From NCBI GenBank assembly GCA_021807975.1, contig JAKBCJ010000023.1, forward strand, positions 1-20,817: 20,817 nt of DNA, given 5' to 3'. The stretch comes from Pseudomonadota bacterium (GTDB lineage Bacteria > Pseudomonadota > Alphaproteobacteria > Acetobacterales > Acetobacteraceae). The notes below the pieces were generated by a model, which was not told the DNA's origin, made no database searches, and saw only the letters and a list, made by a program, of their open reading frames with translations. This document shows, piece by piece, positions 1 to 7,677 of the stretch; the stretch's first letter is position 1, and the number at the start of each line of letters is the position of its first letter. The translations under genes and the position numbers were made by a program.

Positions 1-1
1 T

Positions 2-586
2 CTGTCGCCGGAAGCAAAATTCCCGCAGGCGCTGCTGGAGTGTGCCGAAGTGGTCCGCTTCGTCGCCAGCCATGGAGCGGAATGGGGATTGGATTCGACG
101 CGGATTTTCGTCGGCGGCGACTCGGCCGGGGGCAATCTGGCGCTGGCAACGGCGCTGCTGCTGCGCGACACCGGCGGACCGGCACTGACGGGGGTGCTGG
201 CCAATTACCCGGTCAGCGACTCGCGCTTCGACACCCCAAGCTACCAGGAGTTCGGCGCCGGCGGTTACGGGCTTAATACCGAACGGATGGCGTTCTACTG
301 GAATGCGTATGTGCCGCACGAAATCGACCGCTTGCATCCGTTGGCGGCACCGCTGCGTGCCGACCTGACCGGACTGCCGCCCGTCATGGTGCTGCTGGCG
401 GAACTGGACGTCCTGCGGTCGGAGGGCGAGGCCCTGGTGGAAAAATTGCGCGCCGCGGGCGTTCCGGTGGAAACCCGGACGTTCCCGGGCACAGTACACG
501 GCTTTCTGCGCGCGACCGGTTCGGTGCAAAAGGCCCGGGATGCGGTCGCGGCGGCCGGAGCCTGGATGCGGCGGACGGGCGGGTAG
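2..586 (+). CDS. Alpha/beta hydrolase, HSL (lipase/esterase) family, 5'-truncated by window edge
   Basis: This is the C-terminal part of a serine hydrolase of the hormone-sensitive-lipase esterase family, which cleaves carboxyl esters of small acyl substrates. The frame is open from base 2, so the start and the HGGG oxyanion motif lie left of the window. Visible catalytic features are the nucleophile elbow GDSAGG (Ser codon 122-124), an acid Asp in LAELDVLRSEGEAL (codon 407-409) and the His in PGTVHGF (codon 497-499), in the usual order and spacing. The GTG at 50 falls inside the conserved fold and is not a credible start. The protein ends MRRTGG. No signal sequence can be judged. The physiological substrate cannot be told from sequence. 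Family assignment is firm; the next gene begins about 95 bases downstream on the same strand but appears to have its own promoter. Confidence 0.9.
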   Translation: MSPEAKFPQALLECAEVVRFVASHGAEWGLDSTRIFVGGDSAGGNLALATALLLRDTGGPALTGVLANYPVSDSRFDTPSYQEFGAGGYGLNTERMAFYWNAYVPHEIDRLHPLAAPLRADLTGLPPVMVLLAELDVLRSEGEALVEKLRAAGVPVETRTFPGTVHGFLRATGSVQKARDAVAAAGAWMRRTGG

Positions 587-600
587 AAAACACCCGGCCC
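577..600 (+). terminator. Possible hairpin at the end of the hydrolase gene
   Basis: GGGCGGGT (577-584) pairs with ACCCGGCCC (592-600) with a single bulged G and a 7-nt loop. It overlaps the hydrolase stop codon. No T-run follows, so it is at best a weak or factor-assisted terminator or a 3'-end stabiliser. Confidence 0.3.
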
Positions 601-623
601 GGGACAGAATCGCGCATATTGTG

Positions 624-652
624 TTGGCATGAATCGATCAACGCTATATATG
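624..652 (+). promoter_or_regulatory. Candidate sigma70-type promoter of the ribonucleotide reductase gene
   Basis: A TTGGCA -35-like box (624-629) is followed by an AT-rich TATATATG block. It gives either TATATA at 645-650 (15-nt spacer) or TATATG at 647-652 (17-nt spacer). This is an isolated AT-rich patch in GC-rich surroundings. Transcription would begin near 659, giving a leader of roughly 20 nt before ATG 682, too short for a cobalamin riboswitch. It makes the upstream TTG at 664 an unlikely start. Confidence 0.45.
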
Positions 653-681
653 GATAACCCTGCTTGGGTATGGGGATTTCC

Positions 682-3054
682 ATGGACGGTTTCGCGGCAC
701 GGTTTATGCACCAGGTACCCGGCGCGCACTTCGGTGACCTGCCGCTGCCGCCGCGTTCGCTGGACCCCGGCATGGGCATCGCCGTTGGTCGCCGCACCAT
801 CTTCCGGCCCGAGGATAACGAGTGTTTCGGACGCGTCGCCGACCGCGTCGCGGCCGGAAACATCGCCCTGCTCGGGCGCGCCCCCGATACCGCCGTTCAG
901 CAGGAACAGATTCGCCTGCGCAATGCCATCGCCACGGGCGCGCTGTTAACCTCCGGCCGGCACCTCCAGCATGGCGACGAGAACCAGCCCGACCGGAATA
1001 TGGAGGTGTTCACCAACTGCGCGACCGCCATCGCCTCGTTCGCGAAGTTCTACCTGTTGCTGAACGGATCGGGCGTCGGCCGCAGCTACGACGACGCGCT
1101 GATCGCTACCAATTGGTCCGATGCACCGACCCTTCTTTTGTATCTTTCGCCAGACCACCCGGACTATCCTCACAGCGACGACGCGCTGTGCCAGTTGGGT
1201 ATGGACCTTGGCCTGCTGGCCGGGGGTGCTGCCGATGGCGCGGATACAGTTCGCGCGTTCCTGGCGGACCATCTGGTGCGCGATCTGTCCGCACTGCCGA
1301 ACGGAACAACCTATCACCGCATCGACGACAGCCGGGAAGGTTGGGCCAAGGCGGTCGAGGTCCTGGAGTCGATGACCTTCCGCCGCGAGCATGACGCGAC
1401 CCTGTTGCTGGACCTGTCGGACATCCGCCGGGCGGGATCGCCGATCCGGGGTATGCAGGGCCGGCCGGCGTCCGGTCCCGTGTCGCTGCTGCGGGCGTTC
1501 CTGAATATCAGGCGGCATGTGATCGACGTCGCGGCTTCGATGGAGCCATGGGAACAGGCGCTGCAAATCGACCATCACCTGTCCGTGGAAGTCCAGGTCG
1601 GCGGTGCCCGCCGCGCCGCCCGGATGGCAACGAAATCCTGGCGTGATCCCGGGATCCAGCGGTTCATCCGGGCAAAGTCGGAAGGCGGGCTGTGGACGGC
1701 CAACCATTCCATCATGGTGGACGCCGAATTCTGGCAGCGAGTCCAGGGAACGGAGGACGATGCGCTCAGCCTTCATGCCAGGGCGGTGTTCGCAGAGGCT
1801 ACACGGTGCGCCTGGATCAACGGCGAACCCGGCTTCATCAATGGCGACGCGCTGGAAGACCACCGCACCGGAACCGCTCGGGACAAACCGGTGCATGAAG
1901 ATGGGCGCGACTTCCGCAGTGCCCGCTATCGCGTAGACGCCGCGGCCGGTTTGCTGGCCGAGGTGTCGCGGCGCGCGGCGACCTCGCGGTTTCCGGTGAC
2001 GACCAATCCGTGCGGCGAAATCGCCCTGCACGTCACCGGCGGGTATTGCGTGATCGCCGATTACGCCCCGCTGCTGGCCTGCCCGGTGCCGCTGGACCAG
2101 GTTTTCCCGGGTGAGGCGCCAGCCGACGTGACGGCGCTTTGGGATGCCAGGGTCGAGGATTCCGTCCGGCTGGGCGTGCGCTTTCTGATGCGCGCCAACG
2201 GCATGGACGCGCTGTACGGACAAGAGGTCGCCCGGACCAACCGCATGGGCATCGGCCCGACCGGATTGCATGAGTGGGCCTGGATGCGCTTCGGGTTCGA
2301 TTTCTCTGACTTGCTGGACGAAGACCGTTCGGCGCCGTTCTGGGCGATGCTGGACCGGCTGTCCCGGGCCGCGAAGGAAGAAGGTGCGGCTTATGCCGAG
2401 GAGCTCGGGATGGTGCGGCCGACCACGGTCACCACGGTGAAACCGGCCGGCACGACCAGCAAGCTGTTCGGCCTCACCGAAGGCGCGCATCTGCCGGCCA
2501 GACGCCAGTACCTGCGCTGGGTTCAGTTCAAGGGCGTGCAGGACAACGCCGGGGCGTGGGCCGACGGCTCCGACCCGCTGCTCGCCGTCTATGCCGCGCG
2601 CGGGTACCCGATGCGGACGCTGAAGACGTTCCCGGGAATGACCATCGTCGGATTCCCCACCATCCCCCTGCTGTTACGGCTTGGGCTCGGGGAGCGGGTG
2701 GTGACAGCGGGCGAAGCCGCGCCAGCCGACCAGTATCACTGGCTGCGGCTGCTGGAGCGGCACTGGATCGGCGCCGAACAAGGTAACCAAGTCAGCTACA
2801 CGCTGAAAATCTTCACCGACCGGCATGACCTGGAGTCATTCCGCGATATCGTGCGCGAGCAACAGCCGCTGGTGCGCTGCTGCGCTGTGCTGCCAAGCCG
2901 GCCGGATCATGAACTTGGATACGAGTACCTGCCGGAGGAAGAGATTTCGGCTTCCGCATTCGATTCCATCGTGCGGGCAATCGATGCGGAGGAAGCGGCG
3001 GAGGGGGTGGATTTGGTCCATCTGCAATGCGCCAGTGGGGCCTGTCCGATCTAA
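682..3054 (+). CDS. nrdJ: Adenosylcobalamin-dependent (class II) ribonucleotide reductase, monomer-like type
   Basis: Reduces ribonucleotides to deoxyribonucleotides using a cobalamin-derived thiyl radical; cytoplasmic. With the ATG at 682 it is 790 aa. Residues expected for the family are present. A first active-site Cys lies in TNCATAIASF (C113). The finger-loop motif NPCGEI has N442, the radical Cys C444 and E446. The partner Cys is C456, in GGYC. A phosphate-binding PAGTTSKLFGLTEGAH stretch sits near 588-603. A C-terminal redox pair CASGAC (C783, C788) would be re-reduced by thioredoxin. The protein starts directly with the RNR fold and has no N-terminal ATP-cone. It is far shorter than the roughly 1,200-aa NrdJ common in alphaproteobacteria, and the C444-C456 spacing is one residue longer than in the Lactobacillus leichmannii enzyme. 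GGGGA about 5 nt upstream supports ATG 682; ATG 670 and TTG 664 are alternatives. Whether it takes di- or triphosphates is not visible. Confidence 0.85.
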   Translation: MDGFAARFMHQVPGAHFGDLPLPPRSLDPGMGIAVGRRTIFRPEDNECFGRVADRVAAGNIALLGRAPDTAVQQEQIRLRNAIATGALLTSGRHLQHGDENQPDRNMEVFTNCATAIASFAKFYLLLNGSGVGRSYDDALIATNWSDAPTLLLYLSPDHPDYPHSDDALCQLGMDLGLLAGGAADGADTVRAFLADHLVRDLSALPNGTTYHRIDDSREGWAKAVEVLESMTFRREHDATLLLDLSDIRRAGSPIRGMQGRPASGPVSLLRAFLNIRRHVIDVAASMEPWEQALQIDHHLSVEVQVGGARRAARMATKSWRDPGIQRFIRAKSEGGLWTANHSIMVDAEFWQRVQGTEDDALSLHARAVFAEATRCAWINGEPGFINGDALEDHRTGTARDKPVHEDGRDFRSARYRVDAAAGLLAEVSRRAATSRFPVTTNPCGEIALHVTGGYCVIADYAPLLACPVPLDQVFPGEAPADVTALWDARVEDSVRLGVRFLMRANGMDALYGQEVARTNRMGIGPTGLHEWAWMRFGFDFSDLLDEDRSAPFWAMLDRLSRAAKEEGAAYAEELGMVRPTTVTTVKPAGTTSKLFGLTEGAHLPARRQYLRWVQFKGVQDNAGAWADGSDPLLAVYAARGYPMRTLKTFPGMTIVGFPTIPLLLRLGLGERVVTAGEAAPADQYHWLRLLERHWIGAEQGNQVSYTLKIFTDRHDLESFRDIVREQQPLVRCCAVLPSRPDHELGYEYLPEEEISASAFDSIVRAIDAEEAAEGVDLVHLQCASGACPI

Positions 3055-3061
3055 CGGGCTG

Positions 3062-3083
3062 CCGCCGGCAACGCAGCCGGCGG
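3062..3083. terminator. Perfect GC hairpin between convergent RNR and hyfG genes
   Basis: CCGCCGGC (3062-3069), a 6-nt loop, then GCCGGCGG (3076-3083) form a perfect 8-bp stem 8 bases after the RNR stop. A weaker stem, GGCAG/CTGCC (3088-3092 with 3102-3106), follows. The two genes converge here with only 61 bp between them, so a bidirectional terminator is expected. There is no T-tract on either strand, so intrinsic termination is uncertain. Confidence 0.45.
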
Positions 3084-3115
3084 GTCAGGCAGCAATACGC
3101 ACTGCCGTAACCGGC

Positions 3116-4597
3116 CTACAAATCGTGCCCCGAATAGGAGCAGTTGAAACTCTTATTGCAGATCGGGAAATCGGCGATGATGTTGCCCTCGATCACCGCT
3201 TCCAGCAGCGGGAACTGGAAGCACGAGGCATCCCGCAGATGGCACCGCTGCACCACGCCGCCTTCGATCCGCAGCCAGACCAGCAGATCGCCGCGGAAGG
3301 CTTCGACAACCGCCATGCCCTCGGCGATATCGGGGGCAATGCCGGTGACCGGTTCAGCGATCGGTCCCGCTGGAAGTCCGTCCAGTAGCTGGGTCAGCAG
3401 CGACAGGCTTTCGGTGATCTCTTTCAGCCGTATCCAAACGCGGGCATTGACGTCGCCCTGAGTCAGCACCGGTACGGTGAAGGTCAGCCGGTCATAAGGC
3501 GCATAAGCCAAATCGCGGCGCGCATCGAAATCGCGGCCGGACGCGCGCCCGACATAGCCGCCCGGGGCGAACCGCCGGGCCAGGTCCGGCTTGAGGATTC
3601 CGGTGGAGACCGTCCGATCCTGCAGCGACGGCGTATCGTCGTACAGCTTGGTCAAAGCGGGCAGCGCCTTACCGATGTCCTCGGCCAGCCGTTCCAGTTG
3701 CAGCACATGCTCCGGGTTCAGATCGACCGTCACCCCGCCCGGCACGATCCGGTCCATCATCAGCCGGTGCCCAAAACACTCCGCCGCGGCCCGCAACACC
3801 CGTTCCCGCCACACGGCACAATGCGCCAGCATGATCCCGAACGAGGCGTCGTTACAGATTCCGCCGACATCGCCGATATGGTTGGCCAGACGCTCCAGTT
3901 CCGCCATTACAGCGCGCAGCCAGACCGCCCGCGGCGGTGCGATAATCCCCAGCGCCGCCTCGGCCGCCCGGGAGAAAGCCAGCGCGTACGCCACCGTGCT
4001 ATCCCCCGACACCCGCCCCGCCAGCCTTACCGCCCGGTCCAGCGTCGCACCCGCCATCAGCAGATCGACGCCCTTGTGGGTGTAGCCCAGGCGCTGTTCC
4101 AACCGCACCACCGTTTCCCCGTCACAGGTGAAACGGAAATGCCCGGGTTCGATGATCCCGGCATGAACCGGGCCGACAGGGACCTGGTGCAGCGCGTCGC
4201 CGTGAACCGGCAGAAACGGGTAGGAAGCTGCCGGCGCCTGGTCCTCGCCCCAACGGCCGTGATCCAGCCAAGGCCTCGTGTCACCCAGTCCGACCGGTTC
4301 CAGCCCGAACAGGTCGCGCATCATCCGTTCCAGTCGGATGGCCGGCGGATGCACCGAACCCACCGAGGGATACCGGCTTTCCATGCAGGCGATGCTGAGA
4401 ACCGCGGCCTCGCGGCCGTCCAGCAGCGCCATGTGCGCCCAGCCGGGTTCGCCCCACACGCTCAGCAGAGTCAGAACGCCATCCGCCAGCGCCGCCGCCG
4501 CGCGTTGCCATGTTGCGGAATCGACCTCCGCACGTGGCCATGGGCGATGCGCCGCCACGCGGCCCCCTGCTCCAAGGATGTCGGCCAATACGCCCAT
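3116..4597 (-). CDS. hyfG: Hydrogenase-4/Ehr-type large subunit (fused NuoC-NuoD-like) with degenerate NiFe site
   Basis: Cytoplasmic large subunit of the hyf-like membrane complex, 493 aa from ATG 4597 (a GTG directly before it, at 4600, is possible). Residues 1 to about 120 are NuoC-like, with the signature ERMMRDLFGLEPVG. The rest is NuoD/HycE-like (EPGHFRFTCDGETV, RLGYTHKGVDLL, ERLANHIGDVGGICND, VVEAFRGDLLVWLR). In catalytic HycE/HyfG the N-terminal ligands read RVCGIC; here the matching stretch is RVSGDS, with S197 and S200 in place of both cysteines. The C-terminal DPCxxC is replaced by FPICNKSFNC (C480, S483; C486 off register), so one of four NiFe-ligand cysteines remains. Catalysis of H2 chemistry is therefore unlikely. 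The protein ends SYSGHDL, in place of the longer C-terminal extension of hydrogenase precursors. It is the last gene of the operon, 10 bases after hyfF; no small subunit follows. Confidence 0.85.
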   Translation of the reverse strand: MGVLADILGAGGRVAAHRPWPRAEVDSATWQRAAAALADGVLTLLSVWGEPGWAHMALLDGREAAVLSIACMESRYPSVGSVHPPAIRLERMMRDLFGLEPVGLGDTRPWLDHGRWGEDQAPAASYPFLPVHGDALHQVPVGPVHAGIIEPGHFRFTCDGETVVRLEQRLGYTHKGVDLLMAGATLDRAVRLAGRVSGDSTVAYALAFSRAAEAALGIIAPPRAVWLRAVMAELERLANHIGDVGGICNDASFGIMLAHCAVWRERVLRAAAECFGHRLMMDRIVPGGVTVDLNPEHVLQLERLAEDIGKALPALTKLYDDTPSLQDRTVSTGILKPDLARRFAPGGYVGRASGRDFDARRDLAYAPYDRLTFTVPVLTQGDVNARVWIRLKEITESLSLLTQLLDGLPAGPIAEPVTGIAPDIAEGMAVVEAFRGDLLVWLRIEGGVVQRCHLRDASCFQFPLLEAVIEGNIIADFPICNKSFNCSYSGHDL

Positions 4598-4607
4598 CAC
4601 AGTACGC

Positions 4608-6047
4608 TCATCCCAGTATCGCCGCGATGTGCTGGAACCACGCCACCAGCGGCGGCGGCAACCAGATTCCCGCCATCAGCACCAGCGAAAGATGGGCGAA
4701 CATCGGGATGTGCGACGCATGCACCCGCCCGATCGGCCCCTTGACCGGTCCGAAGGCAACCTCATTCAAGCGCGGCAGCAGCGCCCCGAACGCCAGCAGC
4801 AGGCCCGCCACCAGGATCACCGCCAACACGGGTTCCCGAGCGAAGGTGGAGGATACAGCGAGGAATTCGCTGGTGAAGACTCCGAAAGGCGGCAACCCGA
4901 CGATGGCCGCAACACCGGCGACAAGGCCCCATCCCAGCAGCGCGTGGCTTTCGGTCAGCCCGCCCATATCGTCGATGCGCTGGCTGCCCTTTACCTGGGC
5001 GATGTGGCCGACCGAGAAGAAGATCGCCGACTTGGTCAGGCTGTGCATCGTCATTTGCAACAATCCCGCGAAGTTGCCCAGCGGCCCGGCCATGCCGAAC
5101 GCGAACACGATGATGCCCATGTGCTCGATCGAGGAGTAGGCGAACAGCCGCTTGATGTCGCGCCGCCGGTACAGCATGAACGCGGCGAAGATCAGCGACA
5201 GCAGCCCCATCCCGATCATCAGCGGCCCCGGTGCGATGGCATGCGGGTTGGCCGCGAGCAGCACCTTGAACCGCAGCAGGGCATACAGCGCCACATTCAG
5301 CAGCAGGCCGGACAGCACGGCGGAAATCGGGGTCGGACCCTCGGCATGCGCATCCGGCAGCCACGCATGCAGCGGCACCAGACCGACCTTGGTGCCGTAA
5401 CCCAGCAGCAGGAACACGAACGCAATGTTCAACAGCGAGGGGTCGAACTCCGGCGCATATTGTTGAAGGTTGGTCCAGATCATCGCATCCAGGCCTGTGC
5501 CGATCACCGGCCGCGCCGCGAGATAGACCAGGATCGTGCCGAACAGCGCCAGGGCGATGCCGACACTGCCCAGGATGAAGTATTTCCAGGCCGCCTCCAG
5601 CGCCTCCGCCGTGCGATACAGCCCAACCATCATGACTGTCGTCAGGGTCGCCAGTTCCACCGCCACCCACATCAAGCCGATATTGTTGGCCAGTAACGCC
5701 AGGTTCATGCCGAACAACATGATCTGGAACATTGCGTGGTAGAATCGAAGATGGATCGGTTTCAGCCGGCCTGTCCGCAGTTCGTGCCCGATATAGGATG
5801 CGCTGAACGCGCTGGTGGTGAAGCCGATGAAGCAGTTCAGCAGCACAAACACGATGTTCAGGTCATCGACCAGCAGATACACGCCCACCGGCGGCCGGTC
5901 GAACAGCAGCATCATCGCGAACACCAGCGCCGCGAAGCACGCGAGCATGTTCAGTGCCGCACCCGGGCGGTAACCTGGCAGCACGACCAGGATCGCGGCG
6001 GCGAACAGCGGCGTCAGCAGAATCGCCGCAACAGGATCGGGCATCAC
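4608..6047 (-). CDS. hyfF: Hydrogenase-4 subunit F-like proton/cation-translocating membrane protein
   Basis: Antiporter-like subunit of the NuoL/M/N and MrpA/D superfamily, 479 aa, nearly all hydrophobic with about 14 predicted membrane segments. Residues of the ion path are visible. E131 lies in WVAVELATL (TM5). K220 lies in GYGTKVGLVPLHAWLPDAH (TM7). H335 and K339 lie in MHSLTKSAIFF, and the RRRDIKRLFAYSSIEHMG loop (294-311) is typical of the family. Length and motifs match HyfF better than NuoN or NuoM, and the neighbours are hyf genes. The start is GTG 6047 or ATG 6044 (GTGATG). GGAGG lies 6 or 9 nt upstream, and the start overlaps the hyfE stop, so translation is probably coupled. Role inferred: it couples the electron or conformational work of the soluble subunit to H+ or Na+ movement. 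Confidence 0.9.
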   Translation of the reverse strand: MMPDPVAAILLTPLFAAAILVVLPGYRPGAALNMLACFAALVFAMMLLFDRPPVGVYLLVDDLNIVFVLLNCFIGFTTSAFSASYIGHELRTGRLKPIHLRFYHAMFQIMLFGMNLALLANNIGLMWVAVELATLTTVMMVGLYRTAEALEAAWKYFILGSVGIALALFGTILVYLAARPVIGTGLDAMIWTNLQQYAPEFDPSLLNIAFVFLLLGYGTKVGLVPLHAWLPDAHAEGPTPISAVLSGLLLNVALYALLRFKVLLAANPHAIAPGPLMIGMGLLSLIFAAFMLYRRRDIKRLFAYSSIEHMGIIVFAFGMAGPLGNFAGLLQMTMHSLTKSAIFFSVGHIAQVKGSQRIDDMGGLTESHALLGWGLVAGVAAIVGLPPFGVFTSEFLAVSSTFAREPVLAVILVAGLLLAFGALLPRLNEVAFGPVKGPIGRVHASHIPMFAHLSLVLMAGIWLPPPLVAWFQHIAAILG

Positions 6048-6721
6048 CGCTGGCCTCCACGCGATCTATCCAATGCGCTGACATCGATGGTGTCGAACCG
6101 CTCCCGGATGCGGAACAGAAATACGCCGATCACGATGAAAGCGATCAGCACGGAGAACGCGACGCTGATTTCCACCACCAGCGGCATACCGCGCGCGCCG
6201 GTTGCCGCGAGGTTGATGCCGTTTTCCAGCGACATGAACCCCACCACCTGGCTGATGGCGTTGCGCCGCGTCACCATCATCAACAGCCCGATCAGCACAA
6301 CGGACAGGGCCAGGGCGATATCCTCACGCGCTACCGGATCGGTGTGGGCGGTGACTGGCAGCATCACCTCCAGCGACAACGCCACCAGGGCGATGCCGGC
6401 CAGCATGGTGATGCCGACGCCGCCCACCGTCTCGATTTCGCGATGCAGGCCCATTTGGAAGACCATCCGGCGCAAGGCGAAGGGCACCAGCATGGCCTTG
6501 AACAGCAGTGCGATTCCGGCGGCGATATACAGATGCGGTGCGTCCTGGATGTGCGCCTGCCAGGCGACCGACAGCGCCAGGACAAACGCATGCAGCGCCA
6601 GCACATGCAGCAGCGCCGTCAGGCGGTCCTGGTACAGCATCATGAAGCTGACCAGCACCAGGCCGCCCGCCAGCATGTGCGCGACATCGAACGACAGACC
6701 GTGCGGCGCGACCATGCCCAT
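6044..6721 (-). CDS. hyfE: Hydrogenase-4 component E-like membrane protein (NuoK/MrpC-like)
   Basis: Integral membrane protein of about 225 aa whose C-terminal half resembles NuoK/MrpC, the small subunit that sits between the antiporter-like subunits. It has around six hydrophobic segments. A conserved acidic residue is in the HREIETVGGVGITM segment, and E is in GFMSLENGINLAATGA, equivalent to the NuoK membrane glutamate region (inference). The tail FRIRERFDTIDVSALDR is cytoplasmic and polar, as in HyfE. GTGATG at 6724-6719 offers a GTG start with a 4-nt overlap with the hyfC stop, or an ATG start with a 1-nt overlap. GGGGGA lies just upstream. I use the ATG. It ends in an overlap with hyfF. 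Confidence 0.88.
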   Translation of the reverse strand: MGMVAPHGLSFDVAHMLAGGLVLVSFMMLYQDRLTALLHVLALHAFVLALSVAWQAHIQDAPHLYIAAGIALLFKAMLVPFALRRMVFQMGLHREIETVGGVGITMLAGIALVALSLEVMLPVTAHTDPVAREDIALALSVVLIGLLMMVTRRNAISQVVGFMSLENGINLAATGARGMPLVVEISVAFSVLIAFIVIGVFLFRIRERFDTIDVSALDRSRGGQR

Positions 6722-7677
6722 CACATCCCCCGGGAGACAAACAGCAGCAGCACGCCCAGCAGGCCCAGCATCAGCGCCGCCCCCAGGAAGTTCGGCACCC
6801 GGAATACCCGCATCTTTGCCACCGATGTCTCCGCCACGCCCAGCAGCACGCCGCCGGCCGCCATCTTGACCAGCCAGGACGCCGCACCGATCGCATCGGC
6901 CTCGATCTGCCCCGGCCCGTTCGCCATCCCCGGGGGAACGAACACGCAGGCGATCATAGCGATGTAAAGGGTCAGTTTCAGGGCTGCCGCCAGTTCGATC
7001 ATCGCCAGATGGCGGCCGGAGTATTCCAGCACCATCGCCTCATGCACCATCGTCAGTTCCAGGTGGGTGGCCGGATTATCCACCGGCACCCGGCCATTTT
7101 CCGCCATTGCCACGATGATCAGGGCGATCAGCGCCAGCGCCAGCGAGACCCGCAATCCGACATGTCCGTTCAGCATCGTCTCGGCGATGGTCGAAAGCTG
7201 GGTCGATCCGGCGATCAACGCGACGGTGAACACGATCATCAACATCGCCGGTTCCGCCAGGGAGGAGATCATCATCTCCCGCGACGATCCGATGCCGCCG
7301 AAGCTGGTGCCGATATCCATGCCGGCCAGCGCCAGGGCGAAACGGGCGCTGCCCAGCAGCGCGGTGATCGCGATCAGGTCGCCCGACCAACTGAACATCA
7401 GATTGGCGGCGAAGGTCGGCACCAGCGCTGCCGCCACCCATGTGGCGGCAAATACAAAATACGGCGCGACGCGGAAAAGCCAGGAGGCGTTGTCGGCGAT
7501 GACCGCCTCTTTCCCCAGCAGCCGCCGCAAATCACGGTACGGCTGAAACACCGAAGGCCCGAGCCGGCGTTGCAGGCGGGCCTTTACCTTGCGAACCAGC
7601 CCTGTCAGCAACGGCGACAGCACCAGGATCAGCGTCATCTGCGCAAGCTGCGCCAGGAAGCCGTAGATCATTGCCAT
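6721..7677 (-). CDS. hyfC: Hydrogenase-4 subunit C-like, NuoH/HycD family membrane protein
   Basis: 318-aa membrane subunit of the NuoH (ND1)/HycD/EchB family, which anchors the soluble module and, in complex I, lines the quinone chamber. About eight hydrophobic segments are seen. Conserved loops are LQRRLGPSVFQPYRDL (35-50, after TM1), GTSFGGIGSSREM (123-135), AEPAML (141-146) and a long acidic loop AENGRVPVDNPATHLELTM followed by HEAMVLEYSG (192-221). The wording of this last loop matches HycD/HyfC rather than NuoH. The ATG start lies inside the end of hyfB (10-nt overlap), and the stop overlaps hyfE. These features indicate one polycistronic mRNA and a fixed stoichiometry. Confidence 0.9.
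   Translation of the reverse strand: MAMIYGFLAQLAQMTLILVLSPLLTGLVRKVKARLQRRLGPSVFQPYRDLRRLLGKEAVIADNASWLFRVAPYFVFAATWVAAALVPTFAANLMFSWSGDLIAITALLGSARFALALAGMDIGTSFGGIGSSREMMISSLAEPAMLMIVFTVALIAGSTQLSTIAETMLNGHVGLRVSLALALIALIIVAMAENGRVPVDNPATHLELTMVHEAMVLEYSGRHLAMIELAAALKLTLYIAMIACVFVPPGMANGPGQIEADAIGAASWLVKMAAGGVLLGVAETSVAKMRVFRVPNFLGAALMLGLLGVLLLFVSRGM

Noticed and set aside
587..681. Cobalamin riboswitch upstream of the B12-dependent RNR
   Set aside because: The leader is under 100 nt even counted from the previous stop, and I see no B12-box-like element; too short for this class.
946..2490. 514-codon minus-strand frame opposite the ribonucleotide reductase
   Set aside because: Shadow of a strongly conserved gene; no domain, no ribosome-binding site.
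4278..5696. Long open frame on the plus strand opposite hyfF/hyfG
   Set aside because: Its translation is a Gln/Arg/His-rich, low-complexity product typical of antisense frames in GC-rich DNA; the minus strand carries clear hyf genes here.
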